This document shows positions 26,201 to 38,200 of a stretch of DNA of 64,000 bases, in pieces. The translations under genes were made by a program, and so were the position numbers. Position 1 is the first letter of the stretch. Each line of letters starts with the position of its first letter. Source of the DNA: Pagrus major. Its lineage: Eukaryota > Chordata > Actinopteri > Spariformes > Sparidae. The notes under the pieces are model-generated. The model made no database searches. It saw only the letters and a list, made by a program, of their open reading frames with translations, and was not told the DNA's origin. The stretch covers positions 23,534,709-23,598,708 of the forward strand of contig NC_133219.1 of the NCBI RefSeq assembly GCF_040436345.1, read 5' to 3'.

Positions 26201-29200
26201 CAGCAAATCCTTATATTTAAGAGACTAGAACAGGCACATATTTGACATTTCTGCTTAAAAACTCACTGAAATGATTGATCGACTATCAAAACAATTGCAA
26301 ATAATTTTCTTTGGATCGTTGCAGCTCTGGTTACACTGCAGCTTGTCTCATACATCTTTGCTGCTCCACAATAACCCCTCAGTCTCTTTTAGTCTCTTAC
26401 CCAGCCACACTACCTTGCACACTCCGTTGACGCAGATGTTCCTGGACTTGTTGTTCATGAAGCACGCTGTCCCGTCCGTCACAGTGTCGAGCATCTTCTC
26501 CGAAAAGTACTCGCTGACTGGTCGGCAGTGTAGCTCACAGGGATGTACTAAAGATGGTTGAAGATAGTGAAAAAACAAGTGTTTCATTTAGTTTCATTCC
26601 CATGAAATGCTGAGCAGGAGCCCAGTTAACTGTTAATAAGTGCTGGTAAACTGGTTGTGCACTTTAAAAGGTGCAATGTGTGAGAATTGGCCACTTGTTG
26701 AATTCATACTCAAAGCAAATAAGGAGCAGAGTAACTGCTAACTGCCTCTAACTGCCGCTGCTTTGAGCTAGTTAGCTCAATTAGATGTGCAGCTAGCGGT
26801 CCGGACTGGGAGCTGTGTTGGGGTTTACATCAATGGGACGGGCTGGGGCTAGCCAGTTAGCATGCTAACTTCTCTGCACCACAATAAATAGACGCCATAA
26901 TGTCAAAACTGTTCACTTCACATTCTGTCATTCTGATTTTATCTAAGAAAAACTGACTAATCCATAATAATGGCATGTTATTTAATTTCTTTTCTATTCT
27001 TCATACTTGCTTTGTATCATATTGTTTTGTTCTTCTTGATACAGAACTGTTTCAATTTGTATTTTTGTAGATTAAATTAGGGCTGCACGATATGGAAAAA
27101 AAAAAGCGATTATTTTGACAGAAATTACGATTGTAATATGATTCATAATTAGTGGGAAAAATTAATGTTCCCATCCCAGTTTAAATTTCACTGAAAAAAC
27201 TACTAATATCATGATGGTGTGATATTTGTTGGGGTTTGTATCTGGAGAACAACATCTGTACGCTCGGGCATCTCTACTGCACAACAGCATTTCATATAAT
27301 GCTGTTTTTCCACACATTTTAGCTTTATCAAAACATTGCCGCTTCTGAGATTTGGATTGCACATTTGTCCATATTGGGATTTCAATAATGCTTCAATTAA
27401 CTGTGCAGTCATAGTTGAAATGCTGAGAAGGACTCCAGAAAGACTTGCAACCACTCTGAGGATGCTAATGGGGTCCCATTATGACTGCATGTGCCCATTT
27501 GTTGTCTTTATGCACATGCTTATACACTGTGTAACTGTCTACCTCAGTATGTATGAGTGTATGTGAGTAGCGAGTGAATATGAATGTATATTTTTCCATC
27601 CTTTCTTTGTTTAAATTTTGTTTTCTTATGACAATGAAGCCTGTGAATCCTAAAGATCAAAGATTAGAGCCCGACTATCTAGGATGGATGATTATGACGC
27701 ATACTTTTCATTGATGACAAGACATTTTTGGAACTCTTTTAGTTCAAACAAACCAAAATCACCTAATGAGCACAATGTAAAAGATCCTGAATTGTATTAA
27801 TACATTGTATGCCCCTGCTAAAGTGCAGTAGCTGCATCAATGAGGGCTTTCCAATGTAAATGCTGCCCCCTGTTGCGCAACATGCAAAATCGCAACTTCA
27901 GATTTTCTGTGATATGAAAAGGGGAAGTGCATAAAAGGGTTTCTAACACGTGTGTCTATCTGTAGTTATTGTATATTTGAGGCTTTGACTACGTACATGG
28001 GTTAGCCACAGGAATCCACGTGTAGAGCTCATTGTGATAGGGCACAGTGTCAAATTCACTGCACAGCATCTCTCGAAAGGTTGGTGTATTCTTCTGACAG
28101 GGTTTTGTGTTACACGTCCGATACCGCTTCCTCTCCCCTGTGCAGTACTTGCCCCCAAACTCTGGTCTGTGGAGAAACAGTGGCATGCTTTGAATCAACC
28201 ATGTGATCAGTTTCAGGATGTCATCTGCTGTGGAAAAACATGCCAATGAACTGCAAAGAAGGTTTCATTAAAAAGTCTTACTTAGGGTTGTTACATTCCC
28301 TCTCTGCAGACTGAACTCCAGTTCCGCAGGTCCTGGAGCAGTGAGACCAGGTGCTCCACTGCCCCCAGCCTCCGTTCACCGTCTCTGGGAGCTTACCCAC
28401 AATCACACACTCTCCTGAGATGCACCACTGAAGGAGAAAATTGATGTAAGATTACTCATATAAACACCAGTAATATGACACATTTAACATTCAAGGCTCC
28501 TCATGTCTGTAGAGATAACCATCTCAATCCCCAGGCTAATGAAATCCATACCACAACGAGACAAAGCAGCTGTCGCCACCCACCTTCTCTGGTCCACAGC
28601 GAGTGCCGTCTATAGGCGAGTCCAGTTTGGAGCGACAGGAGCCGTTCACTGAACACCAAAGAATCTGGCAAACGTTCTGAAAGAAAGACGTAATCCAATG
28701 AGAAAAGGCCTACTTTCTAAAAGATTTCTGATGTTCAGGTGGACAATACTCACATCAACTTCGTGGCAGAATGTAGCGTTCGGGCCATACTGGAGCTGGC
28801 ACTGGTGGTGTGTGGTGTAGCGCACACCGAGGCGAGCAAGTGGGGTGGTCAGATCCCTCTTGGATGGACGGTCGTCCAGGCAGAAACCCCAGCCGCGACT
28901 AAGACAGACACACAAAGATGTGATGGTGAATGTGTGACCTTTTGATAAAGAGAAAAGAGAAGGGTGGTGGAAAGAGAGAAACGAAAAGAGAAAACTTGAA
29001 AGGCCAACAGAATAAGACTTCAGCAGGGAGGAGCTTGTTTGAGATAAATCCTTGCTTGTGGCTACGAGCACGCTTTGAACATTTAGCAACATTTTCACCT
29101 TCTCCTTCACTTCGCAGTCTCCTTGTCGAGGATGAAATTAAAAAGAGTGCTGGGAAAACATCAGAATCTGAGAAATGACTTGCTAATTGTTGACTCACAG

Positions 29201-32200
29201 GTCGAAGTTCAACAAAAATGTACTCTGACCTCTGACTGCACGAGCTTAAAGGTTCATAAAGGAATCACAGAAGTCAATAGAAATAGAAAATAATGAGCAA
29301 AGAAAACAGGGTGTGACCGCTCTCTAACGCTCCTTTAGGCTCTTCTTGCTGTTTTTGCTGGAATTTTTTGGCTTCAAACGAATTATGCTCGTTCAGCATG
29401 TTTTCATGTCTTTGTTGCTCTTTTAAAGACTCTGTCCGTCATGGTTTGCTTCTCATTAATGTTTGTATAACTTGTTCCAACATACACCGCACCCACTGCG
29501 TTTTTTGGATCATTTTCACCACCTCCATTCAAATCTACACCAGCATCCATCAAAAATCACTGTGGTTTGAAATTATTCCCATTTTCACCATCATTTCACA
29601 ACCCCAGCAACCCACGCAGTTTGCAGTCAACTCGAGCATTCACCACCAAGGAAAAAATAGCGTTAAAGCTGAGTGAATCATTTAATCATTTAATGAGCAG
29701 AAGGTACTAATTCATTCTTACTCCAGGAAGCGTGTGATGTATTCCTTGGAGCAGGAGGACCAAGTGAGAGGCGAGCTGTCGTACATCAGCTGTCTGGACA
29801 TGATGAACGGGTGCCTCCCCTCCAGCTCACAGTCGTTCCCCTGGCCGTCGTGATGGATCCCGAAGCTGTGTTCAAACACGACCAACACGACCAATTATGG
29901 TATTATCATTTCACAAAGAACTGTTTCACAAGAGCACATGGTCTTCAGGTCTGCTCATGATGAAGTGCTCTTGGATCAACAAAAAAGCTGATTGTGCCTC
30001 TGGACAAACAACTTGTGAATTTCAGCAGAGTTCAACAGCGATGTGTCCCACTTCTGTTGTACAGACAAGTAATACATTTGCTTTCGAATCTGAATTGGTT
30101 GAACTTTGATGAATTTGTACACGTTTTACATTGATTCCTTTTAGTACAATGCAGTGAGCTACATTAATTTCTTGTCCAAACAGGATACTGCCAAGATTTG
30201 TACAAAATTTATACAGTATATTAGTAATACGACTGTATATAGTGTGGGTTTGGTCTCAGCTCAGGGGTTTAGGAAAATAACTTTACTGATTTGCCTGTTT
30301 TTCTTTACTCATTCATCTATCTGAGCCATATGCCTCCTGGCTCTTTCAAACGTAACTCAAAGTTGAGTCTGAACCAACTTTTTCAATATATTTTCGGAAA
30401 CTGGACACTGAAGCTACAACTAAACAAAACGTATAGAAGTAGAAAAATGAGTCTTAAGCAGTGGTGGAATGTAACTAAGTACATTTACTCGTGAACTTGT
30501 ACTTTACTAAGTTTTTTTCTTATCACGCCATTAACTTTTGGTTTCATGTAACTAAATGATGTACACCTACACCACATCACTCCTCTCAGGTATCAGTCTT
30601 TTTTATGTCTGGTTACAAGATACAAGTGATTATTGGCATGCAAACAATTCACTAATGGGCTGGTGAGCCAATGGAGATTTAATTACACAACTGTATATTC
30701 CTCTATAGTAACTGATCACACACACGCACAGACCTGTGGCCCATCTCATGAGCGACGGTGAAGGCGACAGGTAGTCCTGAATCCTCATTGATGTTGCAGC
30801 TGCGGTGTGGTTGACACATCCCAGACAGATGAGACAGACCGAGGGTCTCACAGGGCTGGTTCATTCCAGCACAGATGTCTTTTCTGGGGAGAAAACACAG
30901 GCAATTGTATGTACATGACACCATAAGATAGCCTAGAGTATACAATTTATCCATTTCATTTGAGTTATGTAATGAAATTGCTGCCAAATTCATGTGTGGG
31001 TCACTTGCCTGGTGATCAACACAGCCACGTCATGATGAGCTGGGTGTGTGTCGCTCTGGGGGTTGAGGTTTTTCTGCCAAGCACAGAAACTGGCCAGAGT
31101 GGTGTCTGCGTGGTGAACGATCTTCAACCCTTTCTGCAACAAACAGCAGAATTAGACACATCGCTCACATTTTTGGCATCATTTGGATTTTTTACAGCTT
31201 CAGATTAGCTTGGGGAGTTTTCATCAACTTCAGTGTGAGCTCAAGGCCACAATGGACAAAACTAGTTTGCCTTTTGACTCTCCCACTTTACTTCACCTCC
31301 ACTGCATGCTCGCTTCTTGTTCCAACTGCAATATATGTTTTCCCAATGCTAAAATCACATCAATGTTTCTTGAGAAAACTCTGTTGTTACCTCCTCTCCC
31401 TGTAGTAGAATGAGGCGAACCAAGATGACGTGGATGGCATTCCCAATACTGGCATCATGAAAGATCCCAGCCACCTGTCGACACAGAAGTCATTCACTAC
31501 TCGAAGTGTTTTAAAACATCTGTGCAGAAACTTTGAGAGCAAACAAAACGAGTAAAGTCAACTCTTAACTCCTCACCATGTTCATGATGGTGAAGATGTA
31601 GGACTCCACATTATCGCTGCCGTGGTACTCGATGAGTTTGGAGTCAGCCACCACCATGGTCTCCACCCAGCGCTCTCTGCTGACTGAGCGCTGTGACCGG
31701 GACTGAGGCTGATCCTCCCCCATCTGCTGCTCCCTCTCCCATTCCTCCCTCTCCCCCTCCACCTGGACAGAGTCGCTGAGAGCATCTACAGCACGGACAA
31801 TGGAAGAAATCACACTACACTTGTGGCTTATCCTCGCTTGACACAGAATACTCACTTGAGTACACTTACACAAACATCTGCAGTACTGTACACATACATT
31901 CAGATACACACCTTGAACTCCACAGGGGCTGGGTGTTTCTCTGGACTCTGTGCTACGTTTTGTTCTGTGATTTTCTGGAGTAACTCTTGGATAGACAACG
32001 TGGGGCTCTGGAGTCTCTGCAGGATCATCAGGAGACTTCTGGACAGGTTCAATGAAATAGTGTCCTTCTGGCAGGGAGAAGAAGCCTCTCTGAGGAAATG
32101 AGAAATGAGAAACAGATGAATATGCATTGAGTAGAAATGATTGAGTTTTATCGATCAGTCCAAATCCTGGACTCTTTGGTCGCCATCTAACTAAAATCAC

Positions 32201-35200
32201 ATTTGAAAATTCACACAATTTTAAATGATATCAGGTTTCTGATCAGGGCATAGCACCGTATCCGCCACTCTGAAAGTCATTGATGATATCGAAGAGGCCA
32301 TGGACAACACACTCACTTGTGTGACTCTGTTTATAGACCTTTCAAGTAGATCCTGAGATCTGTGCTTAGAAGAAGTCTTTGAGAGTATGGGTTAGGAGCC
32401 TACTCGTCTGGCCTTTTTTTTAAGTGCCCTTAAATGTTGTACCAGCTGCTGTAGTTGCTTGTGAAGTTTGGGGACTTGCCATTCAAACACCCGTTTGCAG
32501 TGAGTGTCCATGTTTTTTAGAGCAAATGCACTGGATTGAAAGTTGGAATACCGACTCAGAAATTCCAACTTCCGACTTGCAATGGAACGCACCAATACTA
32601 TTTACAGGTTTGCCTCACCGTCCACCTCATCCAAACTCGACATCCTGTATCACTCAGCCCAAAGGTATTCTATTCCTGACTAATTCTAGCTTTTGGACCC
32701 ATCACTGTACTTTATACAACATGTGGGGATGATCATCCCTCACTTTGCGTAGGCTACAACATTGGTACATCTTAATCTACAAGGTTATTTTAGGCAAATT
32801 TCCTTCTTATCCTAGTTATCATAGTTAAATAAAGGTTATATAAACACAGGCAAATTTGAAAAATAGGACAAATCTACCCTGTCTCAATTATGAGGGAGAA
32901 GGCGTTCTGCTCAGTCTCAGCTCCAAATTGTAATCAAGATTAAAAAGATTATCTTTTTAGCCCAAATTCTTGCCTAATGCAGATTTAAGTCTCTTTTGTG
33001 ATGTCGTGCATTCTTAGACTGTGACTAACAGTAACGAGCATGCTTTTGTGTTATAGTTTCAATGATTCCTGCACTTCAAAGGTGAGAGGTTGGACTTTCT
33101 CTTGAAAAGCCTGCTGAAAAGGTCACTCCTCCATAATTTCCATCGTTAGTCAACAGATCTTAATATGAGCCTTCCTCCTCCCCTGGGGCACATTCTCTGT
33201 CGGCTGCAGCAGCAATACAGAGACTTTTCACTAAGTATGCCATGCATGTTCTTACTGGTGCAGACTATTTACTGGCTGATCGGTGAGATTTCCCAGTGAA
33301 CGCACACACAGAACCACGCCTCCACACACAAACACATGAAACATGCATGCAAACACACAAAAGAGGCTTCTGTCAAATCTCCTTCTAAACACACACATTA
33401 TGAATGTTCCACCTCCAGCTCGCTGTTTGCAAGTTCTATTCATTGAGGCGATTGTGTGTGTGTGTAAAACGTGTGTGTCTGTGTGTGTGGGTTTTATGTC
33501 AAGCTGAGTCCAAACAAGCCCAGACTGTTCTGGGATGAACCCTCCCTCTCCCCCTAAACCAACTTGCAGAAGACACAAAGAGAGCAGGATGCGTGATTCT
33601 TTCTGGAGCTAAATGGAAAAAGTGCAGCTGAGTAAAAATAATCTCAACCTGTTTTTCTTTTACTTCAGCAGTAATTTTTACATGTTAAATTGTCAATGCA
33701 CATGATTTAACACATCCAGGATTACACAAACAATTGACAAAAAATCCCTTCACATGCCCCTGTAATGCATACTCGCCAACTCTCCCGATTTTTACACTGT
33801 GCACCTCATCCTCCTCAGTGAGTAAGAGATGGACAGACAGATGAAGAAGAGAAAGAAATACTCAAGCAAATTTCAGACTTCCTGGAAAGAAGACTTCCCA
33901 TTTCTTGCAAAAAGTTGTAAAAGAAAATTGCCGATTTTTCCATAAATCATCAGGGGTCACACGGATGTCAATCACCGTAGGCTGACAAACATGAGTTGCA
34001 AGATTTAAAAGTCAAATAAAAATAATTTAACATAAAAATTCTGCAGTATTTTTTTTTTTTAGTGTCATTCTGTAAAACTCGCCAGGATGCAGGAAACTCA
34101 AAGATCCCTGCTTTCATTTCAAAACTCCTCCCTATTTCTGAGGTCTCAGTGTTGGCCTCTTCTGCTCTATTGAGTCAAACAAGTCCAACACGAAGAATTC
34201 TCAGAAGATGATTCCTGCGTCTGATTCTTGGCTCTCTTCTCTGTGTTTGAGCAGCAGATGTAAAAAATTAGGCCATGCAGCGCTTACAGTTTGGCCAGTT
34301 GTGGTTCCAAGGGTCTACCCTGCTGTTTGCTGCAGTTACGCACTGTTCAGCTTTCTGGGTCATCCCCACAAGTTTTACATGTGGTTCTTGAGACATGTGT
34401 TTCAACCACACTCACTGAGTATCCCATTTCTCCACTCAGGGAGTTCAGAAAGTACAAATCCAGAAGAGTGCTCCACTTGGAGAGACTACATTACTCCACC
34501 TGTTACACTAAACCTTGTAAAATAAGATGAAGCGTGCAAAATCTGGTCTCTGTAGGACACAGCTAACCTCCTCAGGCTTGCTTTTTCCCATGTAAAGAGC
34601 AACAATAATGTTGCAAATGATAAACAAAAATCCTCTGTATATGTTTGTTTTGGTTAACTGAGATTAAACAAAGCATTGAGAAAGGGTTTTTTTCAGTGAC
34701 TCAGAGCATGGCCTTGAGCCAGGGGTCCCTGAGCTGTGGTGGACTCATCCACAAAGCATGCAGGCTGATACAGTATGTCTACGGTCAGCTGGGAAAGCTT
34801 CCCAGAGGCCCTGTGCAGAGAACACTCAGCTGATTTCACTGTTGCTCCGTGTCTCATCCTGCATGATTATCACTCAACATGATTGAGATTTGTCTTTGCA
34901 TTTGCATCATCTCACTGCATTACACTTATGATGCACATAAAGGTGAAGCTTTAGGCGGATTCTTTGCTATTCTCTGTTATCGTGCCTCCTTGTCATCTCA
35001 TATGTTTTCCCAAACATTAAACTTCCAAGCGAGTCCTAGCAGAAAAAAAAGCAGGTGGCGGAGATCAACCAAGAAGGAATGCTACAGAGAGGCCCATCCA
35101 AACATCCAGACCATTGCTCTGCATGATCTGTATTATCTGAATACCAAATGCAGTCCCACTGTGCAACGCAGTCTGCAAGGCTTCGCTTGTAGAGTGTGGT

Positions 35201-38200
35201 TATGGTGTTACTTGTGATCCTTAAATTACCGTGCACAGGTCCTGTGTGATGTCTGTGCTCAACAAACAAAGACAACTTGAAAGGATCGCAGCTAGGACTT
35301 TGTTTTCTGCTCAAACAAAAGTAAAGGATTATTCTGGAGCAGTTTTTGCTCTAATGGCAGCTGAATCAGCCTCACACTTGAGTTCACTTTGCACTTTCGC
35401 CACCTCCTGCCCTCCTCCTCTCTATTAATCCCCCTCCTCTGACCTAGAGGAAGCATGTTCGGGCGTGAGGTGCCAGAGCCAGGGGAGGTTACCATAACAC
35501 AGGTCTGTGTTCTAAATACATCGGCCATGTGGAACTGCTTTACTTCTGTTTCCTGCTTCTGTGGGTTTTGTAGTGCCGGCCAACTGGGTCTGGAATAAAG
35601 TCTGTGCTGTTACGCAGCCTGTGGCCTCAGCGGTGATTAGTGGGACACAAGGAGAGGTGGGGGCGGATGGTGCTCATTACTGCAATATGATTAATCACGA
35701 CAATTTTCCACCAAACAAACTTGCATTTATTCTTAGACAACTGTTTTCCCGATAATTACAGGTTTCACTACACTGACTTATCCTCGGGTATTTTTTTTTT
35801 CACTTCACAGGATAATTCTGCCTGTGAGCTAATTTCTTCCTCAGAGGTCAAAGACATTATCATTCTTCATCTGCATAGTGCGAAGAAACATGCATTTAAG
35901 TGAGGAAAATGCTGATATAATGGGTCTGAACTTGCATGTTCTTGCTTTGTGTCGTGCCTCGGGGATTAAGAGAAAAATCCACTGAGAAATCTTTGGCTTT
36001 TCTTCAACAGAAGGTTTTCCCACAGAAACAAAAAAACAACAGTGACAGCAACCTCCATCTAATTACTCTGGACATCATGGTTTCACATGTTCAGAAGATA
36101 GTAAAGGTGAAGGGTGATCTGAACGCTGTGAAGCCATAAACACCTGAGTAAATATGGCCCACTGCAGCATGGCTCGAATTCATAGTAGAGTTTATGTTGT
36201 AGCTTTCAAGGCATCCTGCTCTGTTGCCTGTTCTGTGTCAGGATCCCTTTACTTTGCCCACCACATAACAGATCAGGTTGTAGAAACCACCTAACCTGAC
36301 TACAACTACAGTACAGCGCAGGGCAGGAGTCGGACACATCTATTTTCTAATGAATCACCAGCTGATTTGCTTGACCAACAAAGGCTTGAGCAATTTAACT
36401 CTCAAAAACCTAGACCCTACCCTATTTTAGCAGTTAGCATCAAGCGCCACATATAATTTATTATTTAATCAGGAGAACCTTAAGTTTCAGTCTGGCTCGT
36501 TTAACGTCCCAGATTTACATTTGCTTTGTCATTGCCCGTCAGCCCAGAGGAAGAAACTACTTGGGTTTCCTCGACAAATCAATGCTGCAGAATGTGATGG
36601 AGTAATCACGTTCACTATGAAGCCCCTGAACGCTCAAACAAGACATGTACAATATCACTGAAAAGCCAAAAATCTCTGCATCACGAGTGCTTTTAAAAGC
36701 ATACGAATGGGATTTTAGAACAATACGTTTTAAAAAAATAAGTCAGCCGGCTGTCTAGTTATTTGAGCGTTTGTGCGACTGCTGACATAAACATCAGATG
36801 TGGATGATTGTCACTCGTGGGGATCAATCTTTAACGGCAAGTTTTTGAGGAATAATAATTTCAGTAAAAGCTGAATCGGTTGTTTATAGACAGAAATGTC
36901 ATAGTCAACAGCCGACAAACTGAGGAGTTCGTACAAGATGTTCAATTATCCTGATGCATGTTTTGTTTTATGTTTTATGTATCGTTGTCCTTGCTTGTGT
37001 TGAGATTATTGTATGTGGTTTGGGTAAAAAGTCTGAAAAATCAGACTTTCAAAATGCAATAAGAAATAGGCCTTCCCATGTTGTCGTGTTTATAAACTAT
37101 AACTGTTCATTGATAGAGTTTACAGAAAGTGTGCTTTATCGTGATATGTATGGTTATCTGGATATGAAGGGACCTACATCGGGACACAAGATGTTGGTCG
37201 TATCGCACAGCCCAAAAAAATCTCTAGTTCTGGCCTGGGAAAATGTGTTGCCTTTCTTTTTTTCTGATGTAAATGTAAACTGATTATCTTTTGGGAATTT
37301 TCGACTATTTGTCACACAAAAAAACAAACAATTTAAAGACGTCTCAACGGGCTCTTTCTGATGGGAAATCACAACAACAAATTCAAACGGATTACACAAC
37401 ACTACTGACAACAGTTTGCATCACATAATAGGGAACTGCTGTTAGAAAACTGCCTTCCTAATATATATAAGGAAGTTTGATGGGTCTTAGTCATTTTTAG
37501 ATTTCTTCGCTTTGTTCTTGTGTTGCCCGTTTGTTTATAGCCTGTCTTGTGCTATATTAAAAAGGATGACTTTGATGAATTTATATGTTGAAGCAGTCCA
37601 TCGCTATATCTGTCTCCTGAGGCTGAATGACCTCCACAGCAGCTGGCAGGGTTTCCCCTCCCACATCTGTCTGGCTGAGTCTTGCTGTTTCGTGGTCTCT
37701 CTGTGGTTTTAACTGCTATAAACCTTCTTCCACAGCACAGAAAATCAGTGTAATATATCAGAGCGGTTTCCCCGGTAGGGCTGGAGAGAAGGGGAGAAAC
37801 TGGAGCAATCGGGGCTGCGGAAAAAACTCCTGTTAATGCGTCGGGTTGTAGATAATTAGAATCTACAGCACATGACACACTTTTCAAATGAGCTGCATTT
37901 ACAAGACTTGGCAGGAAGAGGCAGTGCAACCCACACAAACATAACAGAGGGGCAGGAGGCAAGACCCTGCAGGAGAGGCATTCCTGCTGTGACACAATCA
38001 AACACGAACACGGAAACATTCTTCAAGACTAAAACTGACACATCACATCATTTCAGAGCCGGGAAGTTCCACATCCTTTTCCTATTAAACTGCTTTAAAT
38101 ATTGGCGTAAATCGAATGAATCAGTGAACCATGAGGAGTGTATTTAGTATATTATTCGGTGAATAAAGGCCAATGCAATATCAACACCATACATTTCTCC

